From: Cellulomonas sp. NS3
GTDB lineage: Bacteria > Actinomycetota > Actinomycetes > Actinomycetales > Cellulomonadaceae
Assembly: GCF_024757985.1 (NCBI RefSeq)
Contig: NZ_CP103289.1
Coordinates: 992,001-1,056,000 of the forward strand
DNA length: 64,000 nucleotides
Direction: 5' to 3'
The first letter of the stretch is position 1; the number at the start of each line of letters is the position of its first letter. Made by a program: the position numbers and the translations under genes. The notes beneath the pieces were generated by a model that was not told the DNA's origin, did not search any database, and worked only from the letters and a program-made list of their open reading frames with translations. Shown here in pieces: positions 38,804 through 48,011 of this stretch.

Positions 38804-40572
38804 CGACCCCGAGCGCGCACCCGGCGACCGCGTCGGCGCGCGTGCTGCTGCAGGCGTTCGCGGCGCTCGGCGTGCGCGACGTCGTGCTGAGCCCCGGCTC
38901 GCGCAGCGCGCCGCTCGCGTACGCGCTGGCGGACGCGGCCCTGCCCGACGGCGAGCGTCCGGCGGGCGCGCCCGCGCTGCGGCTGCACGTGCGGATCGAC
39001 GAGCGCACCGCGGCGTTCCTCGCGCTCGGCCTCGCGAAGGCGGCGGTCGCGCAGGGCGACGTGCGCCCGGTCGCGGTGGTCACGACGTCGGGGACCGCGG
39101 CGGCGAACCTGCACCCCGCGGCGCTCGAGGCCGCGCACGCCGGGCTCCCGCTCGTGCTCGTGACCGCCGACCGCCCGCACGAGCTGCGCGGCACGGGCGC
39201 CAACCAGACGACCGAGCAGGTCGGGCTCTTCGGCTCGGCGGTCCGCTTCGCCGCCGACGTCCCGGCGCCGACCAGCCGCCCCGGCGAGGCCCGCGACCTG
39301 CGCCACGTCGTCTCGCGCGCGCTCGCCGCCGCGGTCGGGGCGCGCACCGCCGACCCCGGACCGGTGCACCTCGACCTCGCCTACCGGGAGCCGCTCGGGC
39401 CGGGCGACGAGCCGTGGCCCGCGCCGGCCGAGGACGGGCTCGTGCGCGTGACGCCGCGCCCGGCCGCCCCGTTCGTCGCCGCCGGCGCGGAGGGCGCGCG
39501 GGTCGACGGCGTGCCGACCGTCGTCGTCGCGGGCGACGGCGCGGGGGTGGACGCGCGGCTGCTCGCCGAGGCCAACGACTGGCCGCTGCTCGCCGAGCCC
39601 TCGTCGGGCGCGTTCGGCGGCTCGCACGCGATCCCCGCGTACCGGCTCCTCCTCGGGCACCCCGCGCTCGGCGGGCAGGTGCGCCGCGCCGTCGTGCTCG
39701 GGCGCCCGACGCTGTCCCGCCCGGTCTCCCGCCTGCTCGCGCGCGGCGACGTCGAGCTCGTCGTGGTCGCCCCCCACGGCCGCGACTGGCCCGACGCCGG
39801 GCGGGCCGCGACCCACGTGCACACCGAGGTCCCCGCCGGGCTGATCGGCCGGGCCGGGCCGCCCGGGTGGCTCGACGCGTGGCGCGCCGCGGGCAAGACC
39901 GCCGCCGCCGCGGTCGACTCCGTGCTCGACCCGGGCCCCCGGGCCGCGCCGTCGCGCAGCGGGACGCGCGTGACGGGCCCGGTGCTGGCGCGCGAGGTCG
40001 TGCGGGCGACGCAGCAGCGGGACGTGCTCGTGGTCGGCTCGAGCAACCCGGTGCGCGACCTCGACCTCATGGGCGGCTGGGACTCGCCCGCGCTCGTGCT
40101 CGCCAACCGGGGGCTCGCGGGGATCGACGGCACCGTCTCGACCGCGATCGGCGTCGCCCTCGGGCTCCCGGACCGTCGCGTGCGCGCGCTCGTCGGCGAC
40201 CTGACCTTCCTGCACGACGCGGGCGGGCTGCTGCGCGGGCCGCTGGAACCCACCGCGGACCTCCAGGTCGTGGTCGCGAACGACGACGGCGGCTCGATCT
40301 TCGCGACCCTCGAGCACGGCGCCCCCGAGCACGCCGCGGTGTTCGAGCGGGTCTTCGCCACGCCGCACGGCGCCGACCTCTCGGCGCTGTGCGCGGCGTA
40401 CGGCGTGCGGCACACCCGCGTGAGCGACGTCGAGGGCCTCGCGCCCGCGCTGGCGGCCCCCGGGCGGGGGCTGAGCGTCGTCGAGGTGCGGGTCGACCGC
40501 GCCGGCCGCCGGGCGCTCGGCGAGCGGATCGAGTCCGAGGTGCGGGACGCGCTCGACCGCACGCTGGGCTGA
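38800..40572 (+). CDS. menD: SEPHCHC synthase MenD
   Basis: A 590-residue thiamine-diphosphate enzyme joining isochorismate and 2-oxoglutarate. Landmarks: VVLSPGSRSAPLAYAL near the N-terminus, HVRIDERTAAFLALGLAKA with the TPP-activating Glu, VVTTSGTAAANLHPA, TADRPHELRGTGANQTTEQ, and the Mg/TPP-binding ALVGDLTFLHDAGGLL with VVVANDDGGSIFATLEHG. The GTG overlaps the menC stop. In addition TACGGT lies six bases before it, inside the menC 3' end, so menD may have its own leaderless promoter besides read-through. Confidence 0.96.
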   Translation: MTTPSAHPATASARVLLQAFAALGVRDVVLSPGSRSAPLAYALADAALPDGERPAGAPALRLHVRIDERTAAFLALGLAKAAVAQGDVRPVAVVTTSGTAAANLHPAALEAAHAGLPLVLVTADRPHELRGTGANQTTEQVGLFGSAVRFAADVPAPTSRPGEARDLRHVVSRALAAAVGARTADPGPVHLDLAYREPLGPGDEPWPAPAEDGLVRVTPRPAAPFVAAGAEGARVDGVPTVVVAGDGAGVDARLLAEANDWPLLAEPSSGAFGGSHAIPAYRLLLGHPALGGQVRRAVVLGRPTLSRPVSRLLARGDVELVVVAPHGRDWPDAGRAATHVHTEVPAGLIGRAGPPGWLDAWRAAGKTAAAAVDSVLDPGPRAAPSRSGTRVTGPVLAREVVRATQQRDVLVVGSSNPVRDLDLMGGWDSPALVLANRGLAGIDGTVSTAIGVALGLPDRRVRALVGDLTFLHDAGGLLRGPLEPTADLQVVVANDDGGSIFATLEHGAPEHAAVFERVFATPHGADLSALCAAYGVRHTRVSDVEGLAPALAAPGRGLSVVEVRVDRAGRRALGERIESEVRDALDRTLG

Positions 40573-40641
40573 CCTGCGCCCCCCGGGACCGGTCGGCAGC
40601 CGGTGGGGCGAGGCCGGGTCAGGGGGCGGACTCGCAGCGAA

Positions 40642-40679
40642 CTCCCAGGAAGGCTCGAGCATGCGCACAGGGCTGGGAG
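40642..40679 (+). promoter_or_regulatory. Spaced inverted repeat upstream of the HtrA-like gene
   Basis: CTCCCAG (40642-40648) and CTGGGAG (40673-40679) face each other across 24 bases in the 138-bp gap before the protease gene. The spacing fits a regulator site or a stem in the mRNA leader; GAAGGAGGACC at 40696-40706 is the ribosome binding site. The regulator is unknown. Confidence 0.35.
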
Positions 40680-40710
40680 GTCTCATGGTGGAGGAGAAGG
40701 AGGACCGACC

Positions 40711-42495
40711 ATGAGCAGCAGCACCCCCGACGTCCCGGGCGCACCGAGCCCCGAGGACCGGCCCGCCCCGGTGACGAGCGAGCAGCGAACGATGCCGACC
40801 CCCGACGCACACGGCGACGCGCACCCGCAGGTCGCGGCCACGCAGCCGATCGCGCGCCCCGCGCCCGGACCGCACGAGGCGCCGACGCAGCCGCTCTCCG
40901 CCACGCCGTCGCACGCCGAGACGCAGCCGCTCCCGGCCGCGGCCGCTGCCACGGCGCCGGCGCCGCAGCACCAGCCGGTCACGCAGGCGCTCCCCGCCAC
41001 CGGCGTGCACCCGCAGCCCGCTGCTGCGGGCCACGCCCCGGGTTCCGGCCAGCCCGGCGCCGGCCACGCGGGTCCCGCGCCCGTCCCCGGCCCGACCCCG
41101 CACCCCACCAACCCGTTCCTGCCGCCGCACCCCGCGGCCCCCGCCGACCTGCGCGCCGCGCACGAGGCGCAGCACGGTGCGCCGGGCCAGGCGCCGCTCC
41201 CCGGTCAGCACGGCGGCCCGGCCGGCCCCGGCGGACCGCAGGCCCCGGCCGGGACCCGCGAGCGCGGGCGCCCGTTGTGGCTGCCCGTCGCGGCGGCCTC
41301 CGTGGCCGCGGCGCTCATCGCGACGCTCACCACGATCGGCGTCTCGGACGCGCTCGACGACGGCGACACCTCGACCCCGGCGTCGCTCACGTCGATCGGC
41401 CAGGCACAGAACGCCGAGGTGCCGGTCGAGGGCTCGAACGCGGACGACCCCGACTGGGAGGCGGTCATCGCGGCCGTCCAGAAGTCGGTCGTCGCCATCG
41501 AGGTCAGCACGCAGCAGGGCGGCTCGCAGGGCTCGGGCGTGATCATCGACGACGACGGCAACGTCGTGACGAACAACCACGTCGTCGCGGGCGCCGGCGC
41601 GGGCGAGGTCCGCGTCACGCTCTCGGACGGCCGCATCTTCGCCGCGTCGATCGTGGGGACGGACCCGACCACGGACCTCGCGGTCATCCGCCTCGACGAC
41701 GCCCCGGACGACCTCACGCCCGCGGCGCTCGGCGACTCCGGCGACGTGACCGTCGGCGAGGCGGTCCTCGCGGTCGGCAACCCGCTCGGCCTCGCGAACA
41801 CCGCGACGACCGGCATCGTCTCGGCGGTCGACCGCCCGGTCTCGACGTCCGAGCAGGGGAGCTCCGACACGGTCGTGACGAACGCCATCCAGATCGACGC
41901 GGCCGTCAACCCGGGGAACTCGGGCGGCCCGCTGTTCGACGCGCAGGGCCGGGTCATCGGCATCACGTCGTCGATCGCGACGCTGTCGAGCCAGTCCGGC
42001 TCGATCGGCCTCGGGTTCGCGATCCCGGTCAACCTGGCGAAGCAGATCGCCGCGCAGCTCGTCGAGGACGGCACGGCGGAGCACGCCTTCCTCGGTGTCT
42101 CGCTGAGCGACGGCACGGCGACCGCGGACGGCGTGACGCGCCGCGGCGCGGTCGTCCAGGAGGTGACGTCGGGCTCGCCCGCCGCCGAGGCCGAGCTGAC
42201 CGCGGAGGACGTCATCGTCGCGATCGACGGCCGCCCGGTCGCGGGTGCCGAGTCGCTGACCGCGTACGTGCGCGAGCGCGCCGCGGGCGACGAGGCGACG
42301 CTCACCGTCGTGCGCGGCGACGAGGCCCGGGAGGTCGAGGTGACGCTCGCGGCCCGCGAGGAGACCACGACGGGCCAGGCCCCGAACCAGCTGCCGCAGC
42401 TCCCCGAGAACAGCGAGGAGATGACGCCCGAGCAGCTGTGGGAGTGGTTCCAGCAGCAGCAGCAGGGTCAGGGCGGCGGCCAGGGGAACGGCTGA
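40711..42495 (+). CDS. Membrane-anchored HtrA/DegP-like serine protease with PDZ domain
   Basis: A 594-residue protein. The first ~185 residues are Pro/Ala/Gly/Gln-rich cytoplasmic disorder, then a single membrane anchor (about 190-212). An external trypsin-like domain with the triad H290 (NNHVV), D322 (TTDLAVI) and S404 (NPGNSGGPL) follows, and then a PDZ domain (about 430-530) containing AFLGVSL and VQEVTSGSPAAEAEL. The last residues are Gln/Gly-rich. Such proteases degrade or refold damaged exported proteins and act in envelope-stress signalling. A perfect GAAGGAGG site precedes the ATG. Monocistronic. Confidence 0.92.
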   Translation: MSSSTPDVPGAPSPEDRPAPVTSEQRTMPTPDAHGDAHPQVAATQPIARPAPGPHEAPTQPLSATPSHAETQPLPAAAAATAPAPQHQPVTQALPATGVHPQPAAAGHAPGSGQPGAGHAGPAPVPGPTPHPTNPFLPPHPAAPADLRAAHEAQHGAPGQAPLPGQHGGPAGPGGPQAPAGTRERGRPLWLPVAAASVAAALIATLTTIGVSDALDDGDTSTPASLTSIGQAQNAEVPVEGSNADDPDWEAVIAAVQKSVVAIEVSTQQGGSQGSGVIIDDDGNVVTNNHVVAGAGAGEVRVTLSDGRIFAASIVGTDPTTDLAVIRLDDAPDDLTPAALGDSGDVTVGEAVLAVGNPLGLANTATTGIVSAVDRPVSTSEQGSSDTVVTNAIQIDAAVNPGNSGGPLFDAQGRVIGITSSIATLSSQSGSIGLGFAIPVNLAKQIAAQLVEDGTAEHAFLGVSLSDGTATADGVTRRGAVVQEVTSGSPAAEAELTAEDVIVAIDGRPVAGAESLTAYVRERAAGDEATLTVVRGDEAREVEVTLAAREETTTGQAPNQLPQLPENSEEMTPEQLWEWFQQQQQGQGGGQGNG

Positions 42496-42540
42496 CCCGA
42501 TCGATCTCCGGGCGCGCATCCCCCCGCGCGCCCGGTCCGG

Positions 42541-42607
42541 GGCGGGACCGGACCCCTGCTGGTCCCGCCTCACGCGGACGGCCGGTGCCCTCGGGCACCG
42601 GCCGTCC
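42541..42607. terminator. Two hairpins between convergent protease and menF genes
   Basis: GGCGGGACC / GGTCCCGCC (42541-42549 and 42561-42569), then a perfect 15-bp stem GGACGGCCGGTGCCC / GGGCACCGGCCGTCC (42576-42590 and 42593-42607). The second is a strong bidirectional terminator. Confidence 0.8.
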
Positions 42608-42654
42608 GTCGTGCGGGTCCGTCGTGCCTGAGCCCTGTGGCGAGCGGTGCGGCG

Positions 42655-44052
42655 TCAGTCCGTCGGTGCCCCGGTCGACGCCAGCGCGTCGCGCATCGGC
42701 ACGAGCTTCGCCTCCGACTCCGCGAGCTCGGCGGCCGGGTCGGACGCCGCGACGATGCCGCAGCCCGCGAACAGCCGGATGCGGTGCGGGTCCTCCGGGT
42801 CGAGCGCCGCGGAGCGCAGCGCGATGCCCCACTCGCCGTCGCCGTCCCCGCCGAACCAGCCGACCGGGCCGGCGTAGCGCGCGCGGTCCATGCCCTCAAT
42901 CCGGGCGATGAGCTCGCGAGCCGCGGACGTCGGCGTCCCGCACACCGCGGCCGTCGGGTGCAGCGCAGCAGCGAGCGCGAGGCTCGTGGGGTGCTCCGCG
43001 GACGCCTCGGCGCCGCCGACCAGGACGCCGGTCACGTCGCTCGCGAGGTGCAGCACGTTGGGCAGGTGCAGCACGAACGGCACGTCGGGCACGTTGATCG
43101 ACGAGCAGTACGGCTCGAGGGCGTGCCCGACGGACGCGACGGCGTACTCGTGCTCCTCGAGGTCCTTGGACGAGTGCGCCAGGATCGCGGCGCGGCCCAG
43201 GTCCGCGGCGTCGTCGCCGGTGCGGCGGATCGTGCCGGCCAGCACGCGCGACGTCACGAGCCCCTTCTCGGAGCGCACGAGGAGCTCGGGCGTCGCGCCG
43301 ATCAGGCCGTCGACCGAGAACGTCCAGCACGACGGGTACCGCTCGGCGAGCCGCCCGAGGGGCCAGCGCACGTCGATCGGGTGCTCGGTGCGCGCGCACA
43401 CGTCGCGGGCCAGCACGGCCTTGTCGACCTCGCCCGCACGGATCGCGGCGACGGCCCGTGCGACGACGTCCTTCCAGGGCTCGGCGGGCACGGCGCCGTC
43501 GCCGTACTCGACCGTCCCGGGGGACGGCGCCGGCTCGAGGTCACCGACGAGCTCGTCGAGCGACGGCGCCCGGCGCAGCCGCCCGCCGGACTCGATCGTC
43601 GTGAGCCACGCGCGCCCGCCGCGGCGTCCCACGACGACCCGCGGGACGACGACGACGCCGCCCGCGGGGGAGTCGTCGTCGAACGCGAAGGACCCGAACG
43701 CGACCGGGCCCGTGCCCGGGACCTCGACCTCGTCGCGCACGATCGCGTGCGCGAGGACCTCGCGCCAGGCGGCTTCGGCGTCGGTGAAGCGCGACGCGCC
43801 ACCGACCTCGAACCGCAGCGCCTCGCCCCAGGCGACGAGCCCGTCGCCCCGGCGCACCCAGGCGAGGGGTGCGTCCGCGGGCAGCAGGTCGGTGAGGTCC
43901 CGCGGGTCCGGGGTCGTCGCCCGGCCGCCGTCGTCAGGGTCGGCGGCGAGCGCCCCGCCGCGCCGTGCCCGGCCGAGCTCCTCGAGCCCGTCGAGGGGGA
44001 CCGTGCGCACGACGAGCGGGTGCGGGACGGCGTCGGGCAGGCTGCTGGTCAT
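42655..44052 (-). CDS. menF: Isochorismate synthase (menaquinone pathway)
   Basis: A 465-residue chorismate-binding enzyme. The C-terminal domain has VDKAVLARDV, FSVDGLIGATPELLV, SRVLAGTIRRT, the signature Lys/Glu region SSKDLEEHEYAVASV, HPTAAVCGTPTSAARELI, GPVGWFGGDGDGEWGIALRSA and the Mg-binding RLFAGCGIVAASDPAAELAES. Isochorismate synthases carry the Lys in an AVLAR-type motif, as seen here, which separates them from anthranilate synthase. It converts chorismate to isochorismate, the substrate of MenD. ATG with TACCCT seven bases upstream (leaderless pattern); divergent from menG with 51 bp between starts. Confidence 0.92.
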   Translation of the reverse strand: MTSSLPDAVPHPLVVRTVPLDGLEELGRARRGGALAADPDDGGRATTPDPRDLTDLLPADAPLAWVRRGDGLVAWGEALRFEVGGASRFTDAEAAWREVLAHAIVRDEVEVPGTGPVAFGSFAFDDDSPAGGVVVVPRVVVGRRGGRAWLTTIESGGRLRRAPSLDELVGDLEPAPSPGTVEYGDGAVPAEPWKDVVARAVAAIRAGEVDKAVLARDVCARTEHPIDVRWPLGRLAERYPSCWTFSVDGLIGATPELLVRSEKGLVTSRVLAGTIRRTGDDAADLGRAAILAHSSKDLEEHEYAVASVGHALEPYCSSINVPDVPFVLHLPNVLHLASDVTGVLVGGAEASAEHPTSLALAAALHPTAAVCGTPTSAARELIARIEGMDRARYAGPVGWFGGDGDGEWGIALRSAALDPEDPHRIRLFAGCGIVAASDPAAELAESEAKLVPMRDALASTGAPTD

Positions 44053-44059
44053 CGGCTTC

Positions 44060-44097
44060 AGGGTACGGTCCGCAGCATGTGGATCTCCTGAGACGAT
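44060..44097. promoter_or_regulatory. Divergent promoter region of menF and menG
   Basis: Minus-strand TACCCT (44065-44060) lies seven bases before the menF ATG. Plus-strand GACGAT (44092-44097) lies six bases before the menG ATG; that hexamer is a weaker match. Neither start has a ribosome binding site. Confidence 0.45.
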
Positions 44098-44103
44098 GGC
44101 CAC

Positions 44104-44796
44104 ATGCCCCGCGCCAGCCTCGACAAGGACCCCCGCGACGTCGCGACGATGTTCGACGCCGTCGCGCGCCGCTACGACCTGACGAACGACGTCATCTCGC
44201 TCGGGCAGGACCGGGCCTGGCGCCGGGCCACCCTCGCGGCGCTCGCGGCCCGGCCGGGGGAGACCGTCCTGGACCTCGCCGCGGGCACGGGCACCTCGAG
44301 CGAGCCGCTCGCGGACGCGGGCGTGCGCGTGGTCCCGTGCGACCTGTCCCTCGGGATGCTCTCGGTCGGCAAGCGCCGCCGCCCGGACCTCGGCTTCGTG
44401 GCCGGCAACGCGACGCAGCTGCCGTTCGCCGACGCGTCGTTCGACGCCGTGACGATCTCGTTCGGGCTGCGCAACGTCGTGGACACCGAGGGCGCGCTCG
44501 CGGAGATGCTGCGCGTCACGCGCCCGGGCGGGCGGCTCGTCGTGTGCGAGTTCTCGACGCCGACGCTCAAGCCGTTCCGCACCGTCTACACCGAGTACCT
44601 CATGCGGGCCCTGCCGCCGGTCGCGCGCACGGTGTCGAAGGAGCCGGACGCGTACGTCTACCTCGCGGAGTCGATCCGCGCGTGGCCCGACCAGAAGGCG
44701 CTCGGGCGCACGCTGCGCCGGGCCGGCTGGGACCGCGTCGCCTACCGCAACCTCACCGGCGGGGTCGTCGCCCTGCACCGCGCGACGCGTCCCTGA
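44104..44796 (+). CDS. menG: Demethylmenaquinone methyltransferase
   Basis: A 230-residue class I SAM methyltransferase of the UbiE/MenG type. Motif order: [22 protein letters not shown], the SAM loop [50 protein letters not shown] and [15 protein letters not shown]. It performs the last head-group step, methylating demethylmenaquinone from MenA. The stretch from 44797 to the menJ leader holds nothing else coding. Confidence 0.95.
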   Translation: MPRASLDKDPRDVATMFDAVARRYDLTNDVISLGQDRAWRRATLAALAARPGETVLDLAAGTGTSSEPLADAGVRVVPCDLSLGMLSVGKRRRPDLGFVAGNATQLPFADASFDAVTISFGLRNVVDTEGALAEMLRVTRPGGRLVVCEFSTPTLKPFRTVYTEYLMRALPPVARTVSKEPDAYVYLAESIRAWPDQKALGRTLRRAGWDRVAYRNLTGGVVALHRATRP

Positions 44797-44917
44797 CCAC
44801 CCTCCGCGCGCCCGCCGTGGCCGCTCAGGGGTGCCCGGCGCGCGCGTGCGGAGGTCGTGCACGAGCCGTGCGCGGGGCGTGCAGGAGCGGTGCGCCGGGA
44901 GGTGAGGCAACCCTTCC

Positions 44918-44946
44918 AAGACACGCTCTGTGACCGCGGTTACACT
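44918..44946 (+). promoter_or_regulatory. Probable promoter of the menJ-nuo operon
   Basis: AAGACA (44918-44923), 17 bases, TACACT (44941-44946): a reasonable -35/-10 pair placing transcription start near 44953, just before the Rex site. A near-palindrome, GTGACCGCGGTTAC (44930-44943), overlaps the -10 and may be another protein site. Confidence 0.55.
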
Positions 44947-44959
44947 CGCTGGAAGTCGT

Positions 44960-44977
44960 GTGTGAACGTCTTCACAA
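44960..44977 (+). promoter_or_regulatory. Rex operator in front of menJ-nuo
   Basis: GTGTGAACGTCTTCACAA matches the Rex consensus TTGTGAA-N4-TTCACAA at all defined positions but the first. The core TGTGAA/TTCACA inverted repeat is perfect. It lies just after the predicted transcription start and 17 bases before the menJ ATG, so bound Rex would block transcription. rex is in the same window at 23700. Confidence 0.85.
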
Positions 44978-44993
44978 GTGAGGCGAGACCGTC

Positions 44994-46286
44994 ATGAACG
45001 CAGGGCACGATGACGCTGACGTCATCGTCGTGGGTGCTGGACCCGCCGGGTCCAGCGCCGCGTACTACTGCGCGTCCGCGGGTCTGTCGGTCCTCCTGCT
45101 CGAGAAGGCCGCGTTCCCGCGGGACAAGATCTGCGGCGACGGGCTGACCCCGCGCGCGGTCGCCGAGCTCGCCGCGATGGGGGTCCCCCTGCGCGAGGAC
45201 CAGGGCTGGATCCGCAACCGGGGCCTGCGCGTCGTCGGGGGTGGGCACCGCCTCGAGCTGCCGTGGCCCGAGCTGTCGAGCTACCCGTCCTACGGCCTCG
45301 CGCGCAGCCGGATGAGCCTCGACCACCTGCTCGCCGACCACGCGCGCGCCGCCGGCGCCAAGCTCCTCGAGCGCACCAACGTCACGGGACCCGTGCTCGA
45401 CGAGCGCACCGGCCGGGTCGTCGGCGTGACCGCGCGCCCGGTCGACGACGCGGGGCGCCGCGCGGGCGAGGAGGTCACCTACCGCGCGCCCGTCGTCATC
45501 GCCGCCGACGGCGTCTCCGCCCGGCTCGCGACGTCGCTCGGCCTCGAGAAGCGCATGGACCGCCCGATGGGCGTCGCGGTCCGCACCTACTTCCGCACCC
45601 CCCGCCACGACGACTCGTGGATGGAGAGCCACCTCGAGCTGTGGGACGGCGCCCCCGGGCGCTCGAACCTCATGCCGGGCTACGGCTGGATCTTCTCGCT
45701 CGGCGACGGCACGGCGAACGTCGGCCTGGGCAGCGTCGCCTCGACGGCCGCCGCGACGAAGGTCGACTACAAGGACCTGTTCGCGAAGTGGATGGCGAAC
45801 GCCCCGGAGGAGTGGGGCTTCACGCCCGAGAACCAGCTCGCGCCCGTGCGCGGCGCGGCGCTGCCGATGGGCTTCAACCGCGGGCCGCTCTACGGCAACG
45901 GGCTCATGCTCGTGGGCGACTCGGCCGGCATGGTGAGCCCGTACAACGGCGAGGGCATCGCGTACGGGCTGCAGGCCGGGCGGATCGCCGCCGACGCCGC
46001 GGTGCAGGCCGCCGCGCGCGGGTCCGCCGCGGGCCGGGAGCGCGCGCTCGCGACGTACCAGACCCGCATGAAGGACGAGCTCGGCGGGTACTACACGCTG
46101 GGCCGCGTCTTCGTCCGGCTCATCGAGAACCCGCAGATCATGCGGATCTGCACGCGCTACGGCCTCCCGCGCCCGCTGCTCATGCGGTTCACGCTCAAGC
46201 TCCTCGCGGACTGCTACGAGCCGCGCGGCGGCGACATGGTCGACCGCGTCATCTCGGGCCTCACCCGACTGGCGCCCGCAGCATGA
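44994..46286 (+). CDS. menJ: Geranylgeranyl-reductase-family FAD enzyme, probable menaquinone reductase MenJ
   Basis: A 430-residue flavoprotein. The FAD-binding Rossmann motif is DVIVVGAGPAGSSAAYYCASAG and the second FAD motif is GNGLMLVGDSAGMVSPYNGEGIAYGLQAGR. The family signature KICGDGLTPRAVAELAAMG follows the first strand. It matches the actinobacterial geranylgeranyl reductases that lie beside men/nuo genes, including mycobacterial MenJ (Rv0561c), which saturates one isoprene unit of menaquinone. GAGGCGAG before the ATG is the ribosome binding site. First gene of the Rex-controlled unit, 40 bases before nuoA. Confidence 0.85.
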   Translation: MNAGHDDADVIVVGAGPAGSSAAYYCASAGLSVLLLEKAAFPRDKICGDGLTPRAVAELAAMGVPLREDQGWIRNRGLRVVGGGHRLELPWPELSSYPSYGLARSRMSLDHLLADHARAAGAKLLERTNVTGPVLDERTGRVVGVTARPVDDAGRRAGEEVTYRAPVVIAADGVSARLATSLGLEKRMDRPMGVAVRTYFRTPRHDDSWMESHLELWDGAPGRSNLMPGYGWIFSLGDGTANVGLGSVASTAAATKVDYKDLFAKWMANAPEEWGFTPENQLAPVRGAALPMGFNRGPLYGNGLMLVGDSAGMVSPYNGEGIAYGLQAGRIAADAAVQAAARGSAAGRERALATYQTRMKDELGGYYTLGRVFVRLIENPQIMRICTRYGLPRPLLMRFTLKLLADCYEPRGGDMVDRVISGLTRLAPAA

Positions 46287-46326
46287 CCTCCACCACCACG
46301 ATGCCGCCCACCGGGAGGGCACACCG

Positions 46327-46689
46327 ATGAACAACCCGTACGCGCCGCTCCTCGTGATGATGGGCATCGCCGCCGTGCTCGCGCTCGGCGGCGTCGGGGC
46401 CAGCGTGATCCTCGGCCCCAAGCGCTACAACCGCGCCAAGCTCGAGGCGTACGAGTGCGGCATCGAGCCGACCCCGCACGCGATCGGCGGCGGCCGGTTC
46501 CCGATCAAGTACTACCTGGTGGCCATGACGTTCATCATCTTCGACATCGAGGTGGTGTTCCTCTACCCCTGGGCGGTCAACTTCACGGAGCTCGCGACCT
46601 TCGGGCTCGTCGCGATGATGGGATTCCTCGTCCTGATCACGGTGCCGTTCGTGTACGAGTGGCGCCGCGGCGGGTTCGAGTGGGACTGA
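46327..46689 (+). CDS. nuoA: NADH dehydrogenase I subunit A
   Basis: A 120-residue, three-helix membrane subunit of complex I. It has the conserved loop YECGIEPTPHAIGGGRFPIKYYLVAMTFIIFDIEVVFLYPW, where the Cys-bearing loop sits near the quinone site and the acidic residues lie in TM2. GGGAGGG lies before the ATG. Opens the complete nuoA-N set in canonical order. Confidence 0.97.
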   Translation: MNNPYAPLLVMMGIAAVLALGGVGASVILGPKRYNRAKLEAYECGIEPTPHAIGGGRFPIKYYLVAMTFIIFDIEVVFLYPWAVNFTELATFGLVAMMGFLVLITVPFVYEWRRGGFEWD

Positions 46690-46701
46690 GGGTGAGCTGA
46701 C

Positions 46702-47253
46702 ATGGGCATCGAAGAGGCACCGTCCGGATTCCTGCTGACGACGGTCGAGAACCTCGTCGGGTACTTCCGCAAGGGGTCGCTCTGGCCCGTCACGTTCGGT
46801 CTCGCGTGCTGCGCGATCGAGATGATGGCGACCGGGACCCCGCGCTACGACATCTCCCGCTTCGGCATGGAGGTCTTCCGCGCGTCGCCGCGCCAGGCCG
46901 ACCTCATGATCGTCGCGGGCCGCGTGAGCCAGAAGATGGCGCCCGTCGTGCGTCAGGTCTACGACCAGATGCCCGAGCCCAAGTGGGTCCTGTCGATGGG
47001 CGTGTGCGCGTCGTCGGGCGGCATGTTCAACAACTACGCGATCGTCCAGGGCGTCGACCACGTCGTGCCGGTCGACATCTACCTGCCCGGCTGCCCGCCG
47101 CGCCCCGAGATGCTGATCAACGCGATCCTCGCGCTGCACGACCAGATCCAGAACGCGCCGCTCGGCGTGAACCGCCGCGAGGCCGCGGCCGCCGCCGAGG
47201 CCGCCGCGCTCGAGGCGACGCCGACGTCGCACATGAAGGGGCTGCTGGCATGA
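46702..47253 (+). CDS. nuoB: NADH dehydrogenase I subunit B
   Basis: A 183-residue peripheral-arm subunit holding the terminal cluster N2 next to the menaquinone pocket. The four ligating Cys are in [10 protein letters not shown] (adjacent pair), [12 protein letters not shown] and [10 protein letters not shown]. The C-terminal ~30 residues are Ala-rich. The stop overlaps the nuoC ATG (ATGA). Confidence 0.97.
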   Translation: MGIEEAPSGFLLTTVENLVGYFRKGSLWPVTFGLACCAIEMMATGTPRYDISRFGMEVFRASPRQADLMIVAGRVSQKMAPVVRQVYDQMPEPKWVLSMGVCASSGGMFNNYAIVQGVDHVVPVDIYLPGCPPRPEMLINAILALHDQIQNAPLGVNRREAAAAAEAAALEATPTSHMKGLLA

Positions 47254-48011
47254 GCGACGCGACCCCCGCGGGCACCACCGGCGACCCGGGCAAGCTCGGC
47301 GACGCGATCGAGAAGGTCGCCCAGCACCCGCTGCCGCCCGACCGTGCGACGCTCGAGGTCGTCGACGTCCGCCAGGGCATGTTCGGCGTCAAGGGCACGG
47401 GCGACACGTCCGGGTTCGGCGGTCTCGTGCTGCCCGTCGCGCTCCCGGGCCCGAGCGAGCGTCCGTACGGCGGCTGGTTCGACGAGGTCGTCGACGTGCT
47501 CGCGGAGATCCTCGACGAGTCCGGCACCGGCTTCACGAACGCGGTCGAGTACGTGGTCGTGGACCGCGACGAGCTCACGCTGCACGTCGCGCGCCAGCAC
47601 CTCCCCGAGGTGGCCCAGGCGCTCCGCGACGACCAGGACCTGCGCTTCGAGCTGAGCCTCGGGGTCTCGGGCGTGCACTACCCGCACGAGACGGGCCGCG
47701 AGCTGCACGCGGTCTACCACCTCGTGTCGATCACGCACAGCCGCCGGATCCGCCTCGAGGTCGCGGTGGCCGACGCCGACCCGCACATCCCGTCGACCGT
47801 GTCGGTGTACCCGACGCACGACTGGCACGAGCGCGAGACGTGGGACTTCTTCGGGATCGTCTTCGACGGTCACCCCGCGCTCGCGCGCATCGAGATGCCG
47901 GACGACTGGCCCGGCCACCCGCAGCGCAAGGACTACCCCCTCGGCGGGATCCCGGTCGAGTACAAGGGCGCGAGCGTGCCGCCCCCGGACCAGCGGAGGT
48001 CGTACAGCTGA
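47250..48011 (+). CDS. nuoC: NADH dehydrogenase I subunit C
   Basis: A 253-residue 30-kDa-type subunit. Diagnostic C-terminal block: [57 protein letters not shown]. The ~60 N-terminal residues are extra relative to the E. coli domain, as in other actinobacteria. NuoC is a separate gene here, not fused to NuoD. Stop and nuoD start share a base (TGATG). Confidence 0.96.
   Translation: MSDATPAGTTGDPGKLGDAIEKVAQHPLPPDRATLEVVDVRQGMFGVKGTGDTSGFGGLVLPVALPGPSERPYGGWFDEVVDVLAEILDESGTGFTNAVEYVVVDRDELTLHVARQHLPEVAQALRDDQDLRFELSLGVSGVHYPHETGRELHAVYHLVSITHSRRIRLEVAVADADPHIPSTVSVYPTHDWHERETWDFFGIVFDGHPALARIEMPDDWPGHPQRKDYPLGGIPVEYKGASVPPPDQRRSYS

Noticed and set aside
37963-42573. A 1,536-codon open frame on the minus strand, and many other long frames opposite real genes
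   Set aside because: Produced by the extreme GC bias, which removes stop codons. The translation is Arg/Ala/Gly-rich and it lies antisense to menC, menD and the HtrA-like protease, which have clear motifs.
44930-44943. GTGACCGCGGTTAC near-palindrome as an MtrA or other named regulator site
   Set aside because: One mismatch pair, and the match to any known consensus is not specific enough. Kept only as a note in the promoter entry.
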